A stretch of 5,993 nt of DNA. Source: Verrucomicrobiota bacterium (GTDB taxonomy: Bacteria; Verrucomicrobiota; Verrucomicrobiia; Verrucomicrobiales; DEV007). Both the position numbers and the translations under genes were made by a program. Below, piece after piece: positions 5,559 through 5,993 of this stretch (positions within the stretch are counted from its first letter, which is position 1; each line of letters begins with the position of its first letter). Below the pieces are notes generated by a model that saw only the letters and a list, made by a program, of their open reading frames with translations, ran no database searches and was not told the origin of the DNA. The DNA lies in NCBI GenBank assembly GCA_027618625.1, contig JAQCER010000251.1:1-5993 (forward strand), in the 5' to 3' direction.

Positions 5559-5564
5559 TATACT
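5559..5564 (+). promoter_or_regulatory. -10-like box just before the DUF1501 gene
   Basis: TATACT matches five of six consensus bases and ends 10 nt before the ATG at 5575. The best -35 candidate, TTGGCA (5533-5538), is 20 nt away, which is too far for a good promoter. If active, it would give an almost leaderless mRNA, independent of the DUF1800 gene. Confidence 0.22.
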
Positions 5565-5574
5565 CTATCCAACC

Positions 5575-5993
5575 ATGAGCATTTCCTCAGATTCAACTGG
5601 CAGCAGCCGCAACCTTCTGTCCACACGCCGTGCCTTTCTTCGCAACGGCATGCTGGGCGCTGCGACCGCCTACTCGGTGCCGACCTTTGTCCACAATACG
5701 TTTCTCAGTCTCAACGCTTCGGCGGAAGGCTCAGCGATCCAGACGGATACTGGGAAAGATTCTTCGATTCTTGTCGTGCTGCAACTTGCTGGCGGCAACG
5801 ATGGATTGAACACCGTGGTTCCCTACGCTGACGATGCCTACTACCAGGCCCGTCCCAAGGTGGGGCTCAAGGCGGAGAGCTTGTTCAGATTGAACGATCA
5901 CCTCGGCCTATCGGACGCCCTGCCGTTCCTGCATAGCGTCTATGACCGGGGGAACCTTGCAATCGTTCAAGGCGTCGGCTATCCCAACCCGAA
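5575..5993 (+). CDS. DUF1501 family protein with Tat-type signal, partial (C-terminus beyond window)
   Basis: The first 139 codons are visible; the frame runs off the right edge. Residues 16-36 carry a twin-arginine signal, STRRAFLRNG followed by a short hydrophobic stretch (MLGAATAYSVPTF), so folded export by the Tat system is expected. Conserved DUF1501 (PF07394) sequence follows: ILVVLQLAGGNDGLNTVVPY (65-84), YYQARP (89-94), LNDHLGLSDALPFL (106-119) and GNLAIVQGVGYPNP (126-139). Full-length members have roughly 400-500 residues and are distantly related to the alkaline phosphatase/sulfatase superfamily; no activity is established. The gene lies 42 nt downstream of the DUF1800 gene, the usual partnership, which suggests that they act together, perhaps in the periplasm or at the cell surface. 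ATG 5575 is chosen since it places the twin-arginine motif at a normal distance from the N-terminus. No Shine-Dalgarno sequence is present. Confidence 0.94.
   Translation, partial: MSISSDSTGSSRNLLSTRRAFLRNGMLGAATAYSVPTFVHNTFLSLNASAEGSAIQTDTGKDSSILVVLQLAGGNDGLNTVVPYADDAYYQARPKVGLKAESLFRLNDHLGLSDALPFLHSVYDRGNLAIVQGVGYPNP

Overview
The window looks like chromosomal DNA from a bacterium of the Planctomycetes-Verrucomicrobia-Chlamydiae group, most likely Verrucomicrobia or Planctomycetes. This is inferred from three things: an RNase HIII in place of the commoner HII, an HU protein with an arm of the GRNPNDP type, and a DUF1800/DUF1501 gene pair of the kind abundant in those phyla. No 16S or other decisive marker is present, so the assignment is tentative. 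Base composition is moderately GC-rich, and none of the six genes has a convincing Shine-Dalgarno sequence at normal spacing.

Left part, minus strand (1-1809): an enolase-superfamily enzyme of the mandelate racemase/muconate lactonizing type lies only 8 nt upstream of a YwaF/TIGR02206-type multi-pass membrane protein that runs off the left edge. They look like one transcription unit. The substrate of the enzyme is not readable from sequence.

Middle (1810-3413): about 430 nt without a recognisable gene, carrying small repeats and a GC-rich dyad, is followed by rnhC (RNase HIII, plus strand). A 204-nt intergenic stretch before the HU gene is rich in signals: three TTCCTGC repeats, a TTGAAA/TAGCGT promoter candidate whose spacer is an 18-bp near-palindrome, and a 10-bp hairpin in the predicted leader.

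Right part (3414-5993, plus strand): an HU-family nucleoid protein with a repeated proline-rich tail, a structured 3' region and a strong hairpin terminator. It is followed by a DUF1800 protein and, 42 nt later, the start of a Tat-type exported DUF1501 protein cut by the window edge. The last two form a conserved pair of unknown function, probably at or outside the cytoplasmic membrane.

I see no prophage, CRISPR array, insertion sequence, tRNA or rRNA. The best leads are the loss of the NENxARE core motif in the DUF1800 protein, the dyad inside the HU promoter spacer, and the run of short tandem duplications whose units are multiples of three around gene ends.
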